The notes: generated from the letters alone by a model not told the origin. 64,000 nucleotides of DNA from Pteria penguin (GCA_035048485.1 CM068587.1:43399842-43463841), one strand, 5' to 3'. Counted from the first letter of the stretch, positions 45,345 through 57,828 are shown. Translations and numbers: made by a program.

Positions 45345-46512
45345 CTGTTAAAAACAATAAAATGTTTATTTCAAAATAATTGTTAGGATATCACAAGTGC
45401 ATCAATATTTAACAAGTGTAATTATTAATATTTTTTGTACCTGCAATATACATGTATAGCAATTAATGACAAAAGACACACAGGACAAGGGACCTCAGTT
45501 AAAGATTTCATAACAAGAGGTCCTTGGGTGACATCGCTCTCCTATTACAAACTTAACTTTTAATGAAGTGATGAACCATATTTGTAACAACTCTTCTATT
45601 CTCTGTGGACTTTTTCGGTTGACTAAAGCAATAAAGCACAAGCAATCATTGTAGAATAATACTGTGCCAACCATGGTTGAAAACCATTGATTTTCCAATT
45701 TCCTTAGTATCTTCCTTTTCAAAAGTACATTGTCCTTCATTTGACCATACTTGATATTTTTTTAATTAGAGAATGATTTGTGTCAATTTCACTTAAAATT
45801 GGTCCAGTGGTTGCTGAGAAAATAACATTTTAAAGTTGCACATGAGCTAGTTTTTTTCCAATTATCTCCTCCTTGAAAAGTCTGTCCTCCTTCACCTAAA
45901 CAAACTTATATTTCTACTACTCAAAGATTATTTGAATAGGTTCAGTGGTTCTCAAGAAGAAAAATTGAACATAAATTTTTTCGATATTCTCAAAACATTG
46001 TCCCTTTGAAAAATGCAAAGCCCTTCATTTGAATAAATTATAAAGGATGAAATTAACCTAGAAGTTCTGGAGAAGAAAATGTTTCAAAGTTGAACATAGA
46101 ATATTCCTATCTTCCTATTTAACACTCTAGTGTGACCCCATTTTAGAGCTGGAAGTCATAGATTGAACATATTTCAATTTTTGAATATCTTGATACAAGG
46201 TTATTTTTTTCACTAGTTTGGGAACATTGCCTATGATACTAGAATTAAAGATTTCATAGCATTCTGCTAAAAATTGGATTTTTTTTTCAGCAAACTACAT
46301 AAAGATGAAATTTGTACATGTTACAATACAGAGATTTTCATGTTTAGTTAACTTTAGTTTTCATTTACAAAGCAATTTCTCTTGCTCTCATGTTGACAGT
46401 GTGTAAACACAAAGAATGTAGTGTTTTGTGGCTAATTATAGCACAATTACATGACTTCTCCTGGTCAGAGGTGGGGACAAGTTAGAGGTTGTCATTTCCA
46501 TATTTTTCTCAC
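45345..46512. other. intron with R1-like repeat
   Basis: AACAAGAGGTCCTTGGGTGA followed by CATCGCTCT near 45513 is an R1-type start. Three CCTTCA(T/C)TTGA- or CCTTCACC-type units follow at ~130-bp spacing. No exon other than those listed. Confidence 0.4.
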
Positions 46513-46600
46513 TTGTATCTTGAGATGAAGTATAACGCTCAACTTTTGAGTACACTTCGTAATGTAAGAAGAAGAGAGGGAGGCAGAATGACAAAACTGC
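46513..46600 (-). CDS. unrecognised minus-strand gene, probable upstream exon
   Basis: A candidate 88-bp exon: acceptor TGTTTAAACAG (a weak pyrimidine tract) and donor A|GTGAGA. It reads AVLSFCLPLFFLHYEVYSKV, then ERYTSSQDT and one base. That single base plus TT at 45344 makes an Ile codon and keeps the frame open into the next exon, which supports the call. The first 12 residues are hydrophobic but sit mid-protein. No further exon upstream was found within the window. Confidence 0.45.
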
Positions 46601-47961
46601 CTGTTTAAACATTGTGCAAACAGATAATGCTTTGCCATCAATTTTCACATATATTATTTGGAGTTAAGTGACATCGTCATGGTATCCTTACTTTCACTTT
46701 TCCATAAATCAATACAGCACATCCTCTACTCATAGGGAGTGTGTGTATGAAGATTTATAACAATAGGTGGAATGTAAATACAGTTATAGTCTGGAAAGAA
46801 TATCCCGAAATCTATAGGGTACATCCTGAGCTCATGGGAAGTATGTTTGTGAAGTTTTATTACTATACTTTAATAATTTTAGGTGTTAGAGTCCGGAAAC
46901 CAACTGTTGATGCCCACCCAACATCAAATTAAGAGCAGAGTTTTGCAACTTCGCAAAAAAATATTAAAAATATAAAGGAAATAAACTTTGACATTGAACT
47001 TTCAAATGAACCTTCAAATAGATATTTTTCTGATAAAAGCAAATAAATGGTTTTTGGCTTCCATATATATATATTGAATTAGATGTGTCCATACACCATG
47101 AATGACCCCAAGCTGCAAAAGTGAAATATGACATCTTTTGAACAGCACATTTAGTCCAAGGATCATAACTGGTAAAAATTTTGAACAGCATCCCCCTGAC
47201 CATATGCACATCTACATACATGTATTTTGATCTTTGGTTGTACCAATTTTCAGTGAAACCCTCTGAAGAGCTAAGGAAGTGTTGCAAAGACAATATGAAT
47301 TTACAAATATGTGCATGAACATCAAAGACCATGAGGCATAACTCTCTTTTCGCAACCTAAAATTTCTGTAAATATAATGAAAGTTGCCAAAATTTCATTT
47401 AAAATGACCCGTTTTTCTCCCTCCCCCTAATTTCGAACCCTACATTAGTACTACAAGAATGGTAAGTATTACCATATTCAAATTTGTGAGGTGGCTTAGC
47501 CTTAGGTAACCTAATGAGGCCCAAATGGGCCTAAATTGCTCACTTAACTACAATCGCTCATCCATAAACAATTCACAGCTTAAAGAATTCCACAGATATA
47601 CATACTCTCTTGTGAGTGTGTTTTTATTATCAGTCAAAAGACTATAAACTTCTTTTTCTACACCGAAATCAAGACAACGATATAAAGATATGTGAAAAAA
47701 AGATAAAGTCGGAATTCTTATTTTCAATATTTTCATTTTTTAAATTTCATCTTAAATCTTGTTTTGGTGTAAAATGAAACCAAAAATTTTTGCCCTTAAC
47801 AAGGTTTGAACTGCTTTCCTACAGTATGCCAAATCTCACCTATAACAATATTAGAATCAAACTACTTATAGTACTGATAGCCGGGCTTCTATTACCTGGT
47901 CAAGAAGCAAAAGCTTAAATTGGAATTAGAATACAGTTGCTAAACAAATTCAAGGAAAAAA
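46601..47961. repeat. dispersed repeats, no gene
   Basis: 46964-47340 carries a long minus-strand frame, but the text (TGGTTTTTGGCTTCC, GGATCATAACTGGT, CATGAGGCATAACTC) is typical of worn mollusc repeats. An R1 start, GCCCAAATGGGCCTAAATTG, is at 47519. Confidence 0.45.
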
Positions 47962-48233
47962 GATTGATTGATTTTTGTTTTACGTCACTCCACAATTATT
48001 TCACGTATATGGTGACAGCATCTGTGTGATGCATTGCATACAAATTTAGACTTTTGCAAAGGACCCACCCACAGCAGTGAGGGATCTATTACGTGCCACA
48101 CTTACCGTGACACAGGACCTAATTTTTTTTCTGCATCATCCAATAGACAGAACACTGGTGTGCCCAGAGCAGGAGTTGAACCCAGGACCTTTCGATCACG
48201 AGCCAAGCACCTTATCCACTAGGCCACATTGGC
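47962..48233 (-). mobile_element. tRNA-derived SINE, family 2
   Basis: The minus-strand head carries TGGCCTAGTGGATAAGG (A-box) and GGTTCAACTCC (B-box) with the spacing of a pol III internal promoter. It is followed by the family body and an (ATCA)-type tail. The best-preserved tRNA-like head of the four family-2 copies. Confidence 0.8.
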
Positions 48234-48749
48234 TTCAAAGAAACAAGAAGTTACACATTTTACTATGGAAAGATGACAAGTTTTAAGTAAAAGTGAAATG
48301 AAGTTTATCATAGGTTAACTTTGATCAAATATCTCATGAGGCATGGCATCCTATTCTTGATCATGATGAAAATTATATATTCATGAATGTTTGAAAAAAA
48401 ATTACACTGCTCTTGTCATGCTTCATTTTCTTGAACATAAAGACATGTTAGCCCTACACTAGGCTTATCAGTTTCTAAATAAGATCTTCCATCTACTATC
48501 GCTATAGAAGATAGTGGTATGACCTTTCTACCAAATTAATTGTTTTAGTATAATTTTACTACTTGTATTGACAATCCATGCTCAATAAACCTATTCTATT
48601 TAGCAGGATATTCTATATATTCAGGATTCTCCTCAAGAGCCGCCACCTGGCAATTTTCGCTGCCTACATTCTCTTTTATCGCTGCCTATTTGTTTTGTAA
48701 ATGTCATTTACAAAATAACATTTCTTCAACAAAAGGCCTAGGCTAGGTA
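48234..48749. other. no gene recognised
   Basis: AT-rich sequence between a SINE and a TIR element, with no supported feature. Confidence 0.4.
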
Positions 48750-49892
48750 GGGTCCTTTCACACTCTAACGAAATGACCCAACATGGATGAATTGCCAAAA
48801 ATTGATTACGTCCACATACACACAAATTTTCTACTGTACGGATTCCACAAGACTAAATAGAACGTGCTGACAACGTATGACACAAACTGATAACTAATTC
48901 CTAACGTATCATTAATGAACTAATAACGATCTACTGCGATTGCAGAATGAATGTCAACGACTTTTAAACGAACATCTAACAAATTGTGCGTAGGCTCTAC
49001 CCACGCTGTGTGTACGGTCGGCAAATTCAGAACGATCACGTGACGTATGTACGAAGGCTTTCAGTATTGGACAACCTGACACTAAAGTTGCAATTCTACA
49101 TTACATACAATACAAAGAAGATGCCATACAGATATACACTACAAAAGAAAGCATCCCGAGGTGGAGACCAGGGAAAGAATATTGTTCATGAAGAAGCTGT
49201 TCTGAAAAGGACTCAATCTGTTGCTGCAGCCTCGCCGCATAGTACATTTCTGCATCCAAATGATGAAGTGGAGGAGACTGGTAGTTCTGAACAACAAAAA
49301 GATATACAATATGAGCGCTATGAGCAGAGTGGTACTCCACTGGAAGTCTTGAACCAACAATGAATGGTACAGAACACGTTATACGTACGATTTGTGTACG
49401 TTCATACACACACTACGTACATAGACTTATCACACAGGCAACAGCACTTGTACATTGACAGATTGTTCCCGGTGTGCTATCAATGTAATACATTAACAGT
49501 TGGCTGTAAAACAAAACTCGTACGTTGAAAGAACATTTTAAATTCGTTACTAATATGCAAGCCTTTCGCATATAAATTTCCTGGATTTGTTCGGATGAAT
49601 AAGACCGTTCAGGTTACGTACCGCTACCGTGCTGCAGACGAATAAAACGTTTGCATTCTGTTTGCCTATGGTTCTCGCCGAGTAAGAGGTATTTTTCAGT
49701 ATATGTTGACAAATTTTGTGCATGCACAAAAAAAGTTTTGCTCACCGTAACGAATGACAAGGTATGTGAATGAATAACAACGATCCAAAGCGTTGTCAAA
49801 CTGTACTTCAGCATATGCCAGCGAATGCTAAATATTTGCAAAATGCTGACATACAAGTACACTTGACAAATTCTTTATAGTGTGAAAGACCC
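48750..49892. mobile_element. TIR element 'GGGTC[C/T]TTTCACACT', copy 2 (~1.14 kb)
   Basis: The left end GGGTCCTTTCACACTCTAAC and the inverse at the right end (TTTATAGTGTGAAAGACCC) are shared with the element at 41155-42086. GTA and TTA flank it, so a 3-bp duplication is possible but not exact. The interior holds a 125-codon frame, listed separately. Confidence 0.65.
48986..49363 (+). CDS. possible ORF relic inside a TIR element
   Basis: The second half of this frame (KKMPYRYTLQKKASRGGDQG, then DEVEETGSSEQQKDIQYERY and SGTPLEVLNQQ) has protein-like composition and no simple repeats. It could be the tail of an accessory DNA-binding protein of the transposon. No domain is recognised and there is no transposase. 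The sister element at 41155 lacks an equivalent frame. Confidence 0.2.
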   Translation: MRRLYPRCVYGRQIQNDHVTYVRRLSVLDNLTLKLQFYITYNTKKMPYRYTLQKKASRGGDQGKNIVHEEAVLKRTQSVAAASPHSTFLHPNDEVEETGSSEQQKDIQYERYEQSGTPLEVLNQQ

Positions 49893-51100
49893 TTAAGAAT
49901 CTGATATATTGACTATCAAATTTATTTTTCAAGTCTCAAGAAGTTTGTCAAAGTAGGGTACTCTCCGGGCTTACGTCATCCAGCCCAGTATCCACCCCTC
50001 GACAGATCTGACTGAAAAATGGATACATTTGTATGGGACCTTGAGTACTCCATACCTACAAAATTTCATCAAATTGTGGAGAATTCAATCAAAGCTTATC
50101 CAAAAACAACTGACTTCTTAAACAAATAAACAAACTGATAGTATACCCTCTTTTTAAATCTTAAATTGCAAAAAATCTGAGAAAATATTTCTCTATTCCA
50201 TTTCTCTCTAATTACATTTACTACAATAAAATCTGTTCAATACACAAAATTAATGCATCAGAAGCAAACTACAAAGTAAATATCATATAAATTACCTGAA
50301 ATGTATGTTGTGATTTGATCAAAATAAACAAACTTATATCTTACATCCTGATAAAACACTCAGATACCTGTACCATTAATTTTTAATCCTTGCATCCCTT
50401 ATGAAGATTTTCAAAGGAGGGTACCCTCTAGGGCACACATTTGTTAATGGTGGCGTATACTTTTCACAGATTTGAATAAACAAGAGGCCAAAGTAGGCCT
50501 ATATCGCTCACTTGAGTATCTAGATTATCAGCCATGCATGTAATAATTTTGTAAAATATTACTGAAATCCAGGCAGAGGGCAAGCAGTAATGGCCTGGAC
50601 AAGGTTTTACTCACTTTGCATGTGGTGACCTTGACCTTTGACCTATGACCTTGGGTCAAATCATGACAAACCCTTGAGTTCTAGGTAAAAATTCTGTGAA
50701 AAATTATTGAAATCCATGCAAAGGGGAAGAAGTTATGGCCCGAACAAGGCTTTATTCACTTTGCACTTTGACCTTGGGTCAAGTTCAAGACACACCCTTG
50801 GGTCCTAAGTAACAATTCTGTGAAATATTATTGAAATCCATGCACAGGGCAAGAAGTTATGCCCCCCCAAAACAGTTTTATTCACTTTATATGTTGTGAC
50901 CTTGACCTTCGACCTTGGATCAAGGTCATGACACACCCTTCGGTCCTAAGTAACAATTCAGTGAAATATTATTGAAAGCCATGCACAGGGTAAGAAGAAA
51001 TAGCCTGGACAAGATTCTCCCAGCCGTCGGACGCTGCACGCCGGACGGAAAACACCATAACATAATACGCCCCGTCTTAAGACGGGCGTATAAAAAAAAC
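49893..51100. repeat. R1-like fragment and GACCTTG array ending in a hairpin
   Basis: 49940-50480 resembles R1 interior. 50480-50530 has an R1-type start (GGCCTATATCGCTCACTTGA). 50570-51000 holds four ~125-bp units with GTGACCTTGACCTT and GACACACCCTT blocks. The end is the near-perfect palindrome 51064-51091 (ATACGCCC...GGGCGTAT around GTCTTAAGAC), followed by an A-run. Confidence 0.55.
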
Positions 51101-51707
51101 AACAATACCTTTTTGCACACCGATTCAGGTGATTTTGATATTAAGAATTTGCTTAGTCTCTGCAAGATCTGATTCAGGGCAACAATTTAGTCATGTTTGT
51201 CTCTGTATACAGTCTGAATGAAGAAGACGATTGTCAAAGGAAGTTACTCTTTTGTGACCTACTTTTGACTGTGGTGGTGCCACCTGTAATGAGGTCTGGT
51301 CGAAAACGACAGCATTTGAAGGGAATCACAAGTGATTTATTTGTACTAAGATTTATTACAATCCTTCGAACAGTTTTGCAGAAAAAGTTGAAAATGTGAA
51401 AAATGGCCAACCCCCCTTTTATTGGAAGTCTAAAAAAATTCATAAAAAATCCAAAAATTGAGATACTGACAAAATTCTTTCACAACAATATTCCTTACCA
51501 TAATTATGATTAAAATAGTCCATAAGAAGTCATCATTATCAACTGAAAAACACAACACTTTTCTGCATTGAAATCATTAAGTCCAAAAAAATGTCGAAAA
51601 AAACGTCAAATATTTGATTTCAGAACAGAACAAAAAATCAAAGGACTGAAGGCCCTGAGTAACACTCATATGAAGATAATGAGGAATTCGTTTTATCAAC
51701 AGTATCA
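51101..51707. repeat. R1 fragment
   Basis: CCGATTCAGGTGATTTTGAT, TTTGTCTCTGTATACAG and TTGTGACCTACTTTTGACTG follow the order seen in R1 copy 2 at 35848, 36599 and 36656. It lacks the start and the end. Confidence 0.55.
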
Positions 51708-53144
51708 AGGATGTAGTCTGGTGAACGATTTAGGCCTAAAAGTAATCTGCCTAATGGGAAGTAACTCGTAATGTCATGATAATGTGACATTCTTAGTCGT
51801 GATGGAATATACAATAGTAATATTCAATAATTTGTCTATTATGCATGTGTTTGTAAATTATCATGTGATATTGAAGAAAACTGTTTTTAGAGTTATTCTA
51901 CTGACCAAAAACTTGTTCACGACATACCAGTTTACGTTGCTCTAGCAATCAACAACGCTGATATAGATCAAATTGCCGACAAATACGAAATGGGAAATGT
52001 AAAATATGAGGGCATATTATAAAACCAAAAAAAGCACAAGATAGTCAACTAAAAGCGAAGGCCAGTATATCTAATTATCTTGAAACAATCAAAACTAAAT
52101 TAAATGAACAATATTTACGTCATGCAGCAGAGGATGACGTCATTGAGACTTTACGTCTTAATGACGTGACCTCGTAGCACCTGCTGTATATGCTGTCTGT
52201 TGAAAAGTATGGTGTCTTTGAGCCATTATATCTCCGGACTCGTTCACAGTAGAGGCATGATTAACATATCATTTAAAAGAAGACACTTTCAACTTTTAAA
52301 CTTTTAAATAATACTACTATGTTGTTATTGACATATTCATTGAAGTAGTTATATATGTACCACAAAGGCAGATATTTCAAGGAAATATATGTACTTGTTT
52401 TCCAAATAGCCTCCATCCTCCTAAAAGGGGAGAGGGCATTAATGTGTTTATATATTTTGATTATATCAAATCTAAATATGGTTTTAATTTGAAATGTCAT
52501 TTGAAGCTTATATGTATACAAATCAATTCCTTTCTTGATCATGAAAAGGAAATATTTCATTCAATATATATTACACACAAATGAGATTATAGCAAAATGG
52601 GGGGAGGGTGTAAGATACATCAAATTTCTTTGTAAAATGCTTCATTACCTATTGTAATTTTATGTGGTTTTGACTTATGACAGACCATTGCACATTACAG
52701 TGTGATATCACAGTGATGCAGATTTCAGAAATTATCAATTAAGTGTACTTCTTGCTAAATTGTCATCATTTTAGTAGGTTTGTTTAATTACTATAGCCAC
52801 CATGAAAGACTTTGTAGGTTGTCAGAGCTTTCCCTAATCCATGTTATTTTTTCAATCAATCAGTATAAATTCATAAGTTTATTTATCAAAATAAAAAAAC
52901 CCAAACTTTTCTGTGTCATATTTGTGAAAAAAAAATATATAAACTGCTCTAAAATGACATTTCTCTATATCGAAATAAGCATGACACCATGTTGATTTGC
53001 ATTGATTCTAGCACAATAATTTGCTCCATAACATAATACATTTTTGTTATTATTTAATATACCTCTGTCTGTTCTTATAGAATATGCAAAAAATAGCCAG
53101 TTATAGATTTTAATTCTTCTTACTAGTTCACCAGACTACCCCCT
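51708..53144. mobile_element. TIR transposon 'TAGTCTGGTGAAC', copy 2, with empty site
   Basis: Same ends as 38279-40515 (AGGATGTAGTCTGGTGAACG on the left, GTTCACCAGACTACCCCCT on the right). The sequence near 52925 (TTGTGAAAAAAAAATATATA) corresponds to the site that is split in copy 1. It also has about 60 bp near 51963-52010 that copy 1 lacks. Confidence 0.7.
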
Positions 53145-54660
53145 TAATTCAGGACTAGTTTCATCCTTACAATTAACAGCACAAATTCAAAATGACTCTT
53201 GAAGCATTATTGAGTTATTCTAATCAATTTTCATTTAATGAAACAAAATTGAAGTGGGAATAGTTATACAAAGCTTGCATTCAAGTCTGCATCCCAAGAT
53301 GAACCATTAACACAAGTTAGGGAATTTTCACACACTGTTTAGTCGAGGTGACTTGGCATACGGCCTAGTCAGAAGTCTTTTATTTTTACTAGTTTGTCGC
53401 AAACTGAGGTACCCTCAACAGGTTAACCAAATCACTGAAGTGGAAAACTGTCACATGAAGCAATCAAACCAGGTACTCTAGTGTGCATCCCATTAATGAA
53501 TCATTGGTGCAACTTTGGTACTTGTACTGTCCATAACTGAGATACTTCTGCCCAAAACAGGATACCAAAATGACTCAAATGAAACAAGCAAATTCAGAGA
53601 ATTTTGGTGCCCTGCTTTTGACGCTCTAACAGTAAGGGTGCATTGATCTGTGACATTGTCACTGTTGTGCATGTCTACAGATACAGGAAAGGTATTGCAA
53701 CTAGGCACAAACATGCCAGATATGATGGCCCTACGTTATGACCAGGGTTAAAATTTTTGTGACAGAGAGACGGATGGACGGACAAATGAGATTTCATGTC
53801 CCCACGTTTTCACAAAAAGCGGGTGACAAAAAGTATGTCAGGTACAGCTTGAAACATGTTTTGGAGTCTGCAAGATGAATAATTAATTAGTGTAAGTTTG
53901 GTACTTGCATATAGCTTGGGCAGAATTGAGGTACACTAAAAGGCTAACTATGCCACTCAAACCGAAAAATGTCACATGCAGCATTGAAAGCATGCCATCA
54001 AGTTTATATCCCAAGATGTTTGCTACATGCAGCATTTGTAGATTGTCTAAAACTGAGTTTTCCAGTTGCGGATGTCAGGCCTATAGCACAAGATCATACA
54101 AACTATGTGAAGGTGATCTAAAACTGTCCTTGCTCTGACCATTTGCTGTGGATTTGATGTGTACAAAGACAGAGAAGACATGGTTAATACATGTTTGTAA
54201 TTAGGAGGGGGTTGTAATCAGATGAGGGTGTTCCTGAGGATACATAACTGTCAAGATAAAAAAGTGAATTCAAAGAATTCCAAGATGTCAAAAGTAATTA
54301 TCTTAAATGGAAAGTCTCATCACAAGGAATCTTCATGTGAAATTGTACCCCTACTGGATCAAAAGTTATAGCCCAGGTTAAAGATTTTGTGACAGACTGA
54401 CAGATGGAGGAATGAGTATTATGAGATGTAATGTCCCCTTGCCTTCACAAAAGCGGAGGACAAAAAGTGATGTTAAAAAGACATTCTAATTCGCTTGTTT
54501 TGTTTTGATAATTCTGATTGGTCCACACATTAGCGTTCAGACATGTATAACCACGATATACCGTCGTCAAATTTATTAATACATGTACACAAGAAACAAT
54601 TTGGTGCAAGCACCAAAGTGTGGGCCGGAATGGGATGTTTGATAAAACTGCAAAGAATTA
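53145..54660. repeat. mixed dispersed repeats
   Basis: 53585-53700 matches 16560-16640 (CAAATTCAGAGAATT, AAGGGTGCA, GTGCATGTC). GACGGATGGACGGAC lies near 53770 and a CAGACTGACAGATGG end near 54395. 54589-54660 is the inverted partner of 43678-43746. No exon. Confidence 0.5.
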
Positions 54661-56790
54661 AAACCAGAAGTCTCTGTCGAGACTGGAGCTCTACTGTTAT
54701 CCTCTACTCAAACAACAATTTACCTTCAGAGAAGAAGGGGTAAAAATATATTTGGACCACACATGTATGTTTTGTATTGCACATGCACAACTAGACCACC
54801 TACCAAACATGATGAGATCATAATTAAGTCTCACAGACATATACAATAAGAGAAGAAGTGGGAACAAGATTTTGGGACCACGCCCCTTTGTGGGGCCCCA
54901 GGGGGTCCGAACTGGTCCAAAATTGCACATGCACAATTACACCACCTATCCAACAAAAGGAGACCATAATTAGGTCTCTAGGCTATATACTTTCAAAGAA
55001 AAAGAGGGAACAAGATTTTGGGACCACACCCCTTTGTGGGACCCAAGGGGGTCCGGACTGGACCAAACTTATACATGCACAACTACATCACATATCAATC
55101 ATGATGAGACTATAATTAGCTCTCTGGGACATATACCTTCAGAAAAGAAGAGGGAACAAGATTTTGGGACCACGCCCCCTGTGGGGCCCAAGGAGGTCCA
55201 AGCTGGTCCAAAATTGCACATGCACAACTACACCACCTATCCAACAAAATGAGACCATAATTAGGTCTCTAGGATATATACCTTCAGAGAAAAAGAGGGA
55301 ACAAGATTTTGGGACCACACCTGTTTGTGGGACCCCAGGGGATCCAGACTGGACCAAAATTATACATGCACAACTAGATCACATACCAAACATGATTAGA
55401 CCATAATTAGGTCTCTGGGACATATACCTTAAGAAAAGAAGAGGGAACAAGATTTTGGGACCACGCCCCTTTGTGGGGTCCCAGGGGGTCTGGACCGGAC
55501 CAAAATTGCACATGCACAACTACACCACCTATCCCACAAAATGAGACCATAATTAGGTCTCTAGGATATATACCTTCAGAGAAAAAGAGGGAACAAGATT
55601 TTGGGACCACGCCCCTTTTTGGGACCCCAGGGGGTCCGGACCAGACCAAAATTATACATGCACAACTAGATCACATACCAAACATGATTAGACCATAATT
55701 AGGTCTCTGGGACATATACCTTAAGAAAAGAAGAGGGAACAAGATTTTGGGACCACGCCCCTTTGTGGGGTCCCAGGGGGTCTGGACCGGACCAAAATTG
55801 CACATGCACAACTACACCACCTATCCAACAAAATGAGACCATAATTAGGTCTCTAGGATATATACCTTAAGAGAAAATGAGGGAACAAGATTTTGGGACC
55901 ACGCCCCTTTTTGGGACCCCAGGGGGTCCGGACCAGACCAAAATTATACATGCACAACTACATCACATACCAAACATGATGAGACCATAATTAGGTCTCT
56001 GGGACATATACCTTCAGAAAAGAAGAGGGAACAAGATTTTGTGACCACGCCCCTTTGTGGGGTCCCAGGGGGTCCGGACTAGACCAAAATTGCACATGCA
56101 CAACTAGACCACCTATCCAACAAAATGAGACCATAATTAGGTCTCTGGGACATATACCTTAAGGACCACGCCCTTTTGTGGGACCCCAAGGGGGGGGGGG
56201 CGGACCAGGCCAAAATAATAAATGCACAACTAGATCACATACCAAACATGATGAGACCTATGGGACATATACCTTAAGGACCACGCCCTTTCTGGGAGCC
56301 CAGGGGGTCCGGACCGTACCAAAATTGCACATGCACAACTAGACCACCTATATAACAAAATAAGACCATAATTAGGTCTCTATGATATATACCTTCAGAA
56401 ATGAAAAGGGAACAAGATTTTGGGACCAAGCCCCTTTTGTAGGGGCCCCAGGGGGTCCGGATGGGACCAAAATTGCACATGCACAACTAGACCAGCTACA
56501 AAACATGATGAGACCATAATTAGGTCTCTGGGATATATACAATCAGAGAAGAAGAGGGAACAAGATTTTGGGACCACGCCCTTTTGTGGGCCCCCAAGGG
56601 GTCAGAACTGGACCAAAATTGCACATGCACAACTAGACCACCTACCCAACAAGAAGAACCCATAATAAGGTCTCTGGGGTATATACCTTCAGAGGAGAAG
56701 AGGGAACAAAAAATTGTTTACGGACGGACGTCCGGACAACGGACGAAGGACCATCGCATGAGCTCGACTGGTCGAGACCAGTAGAGCTTA
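54661..56790. repeat. 146-bp tandem array (13-14 units) inside a mobile-element-like frame
   Basis: The motif ACAAGATTTTGGGACCAC recurs at 54864, 55010, 55156, 55301, 55447, 55593, 55739, 55885 and 56031: steps of 145-146 bp. Two unit types alternate: one with GCACATGCACAACTACACCA, the other with TATACATGCACAACTAGATC. The higher-order period is therefore 292 bp. Near 56160-56290 units are shortened; the array then ends in GGACGGACG and a hairpin (ACTGGTC-GA-GACCAGT within 56761-56788). The left edge has its own hairpin (AGTCTC...GAGACT, 54669-54684). CAGTAGAGCT near the right end is inverted near the left. Because 146 is not a multiple of three, the ORFs across it are not a protein. Confidence 0.85.
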
Positions 56791-56867
56791 AAAAAACCAA
56801 CAAAATAATGTTTTAAAGTTTCCAGTATCACTTCCTTTTCAGCTGTAATAGTTTATAAAATTGGTTC

Positions 56868-57828
56868 ATTTAGCCCATTAAGTACATAAGGCAATAGCGA
56901 GTTTATTAGACGGACGGATTAGCCTGCATTTAGTATGGGAACATACTTTTAAAATTACTAGCCATATCATCTACCATTTGTTTTAAGCCGATGGGCTCAG
57001 TGGATAAGGTGACCGAAAGGTCCCGGGTTCGACTTCCGCCGTGTGCACATCGGTGAAACCGAGGTCCTGTGTCACGGTCGTCGTGGCACGTAAAAGATCC
57101 CCCACTTCTTCGGGAGGGTCCGTTACGTGAAATAATCGTGGAGTGACGTGAAACAATAATTAATCAATCTACTATTTATTTTCAACAACAAAACTTAACC
57201 AATCTATAAGCAACTGGCTGTCTGCTGGGGTAACAAACCTTTACTGGTTAAACTTGTGGTAATAGTGTGGCCGTGCTGGTAATCTTACTATTCTCAAGTT
57301 TTAATTTATAAACAATAATTAAGGTTTCAAAATCGTCTTACCATAATAAACAATTGTAAAATATAATGGGTTATGTTAGTCCTTCTTAGCGCAGCATTCT
57401 GTATTCAGAAACGTTAGTAGGACTTGCATCACACTATCATACAATCGTAACAACTAGTCCACAAATAAGATTTTTTTTTTGTAAAAAATAGCGATGATGT
57501 TCCGATTGGCTATTATTAACCGAAAGTCACTTAGGCAACCGAATAATAAGTTTGCTTATGAAGAAAGCGCGTCAAATATTAAAAAATTGTAAGGTAACAC
57601 TCATCCCCAGAAAATATTCCAACAAATTTTATACTTAAATCAGCGAAAGTCTCGAAGATACTACTCTTACATAAATCTATCAAACTGGGTCAGCGATGTG
57701 ACACAAGCTCTCTCCACAGTGAATATAATCCTAATTTTATCATTGGTGTAAAATCCTGGGGGCGGGGCCTTGCTGTACCGCAGAAACGCATGCAACTTTT
57801 CCAAACCTATATCAAAGGATGGGCCGGC
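56868..57828. repeat. ~960-bp dispersed repeat with an internal SINE, copy 2 (inverted)
   Basis: Inverse match to 42290-43217. GCAGGCTAATCCGTCC (inverse) lies at one end and GCATGCAACTTTTCCAAACC at the other. It diverges in indels, including an insert at about 57600-57660. Confidence 0.7.
56987..57169 (+). mobile_element. tRNA-derived SINE, family 2, internally shortened
   Basis: GATGGGCTCAGTGGATAAGG contains a good A-box and GGGTTCGACTTCC a good B-box. Compared with the other three copies, ~65 bp is missing between GGGTCCGTTACG and TGAAATAATCGTGG. The tail is AATTAATCAATC. Confidence 0.75.

Noticed and set aside
46964..47332. 122-codon minus-strand frame
   Set aside because: The text is typical of worn dispersed repeats, contains an ATATATAT run and shows no domain or splice context.
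54858..56784. Many overlapping 70-85-codon frames with similar peptides
   Set aside because: They follow from a 146-bp repeat that is not a multiple of three; frames shift from unit to unit and occur on both strands.
56987..57060. tRNA gene
   Set aside because: A-box and B-box are present, but no acceptor stem closes and the sequence continues into a SINE body with a tail.
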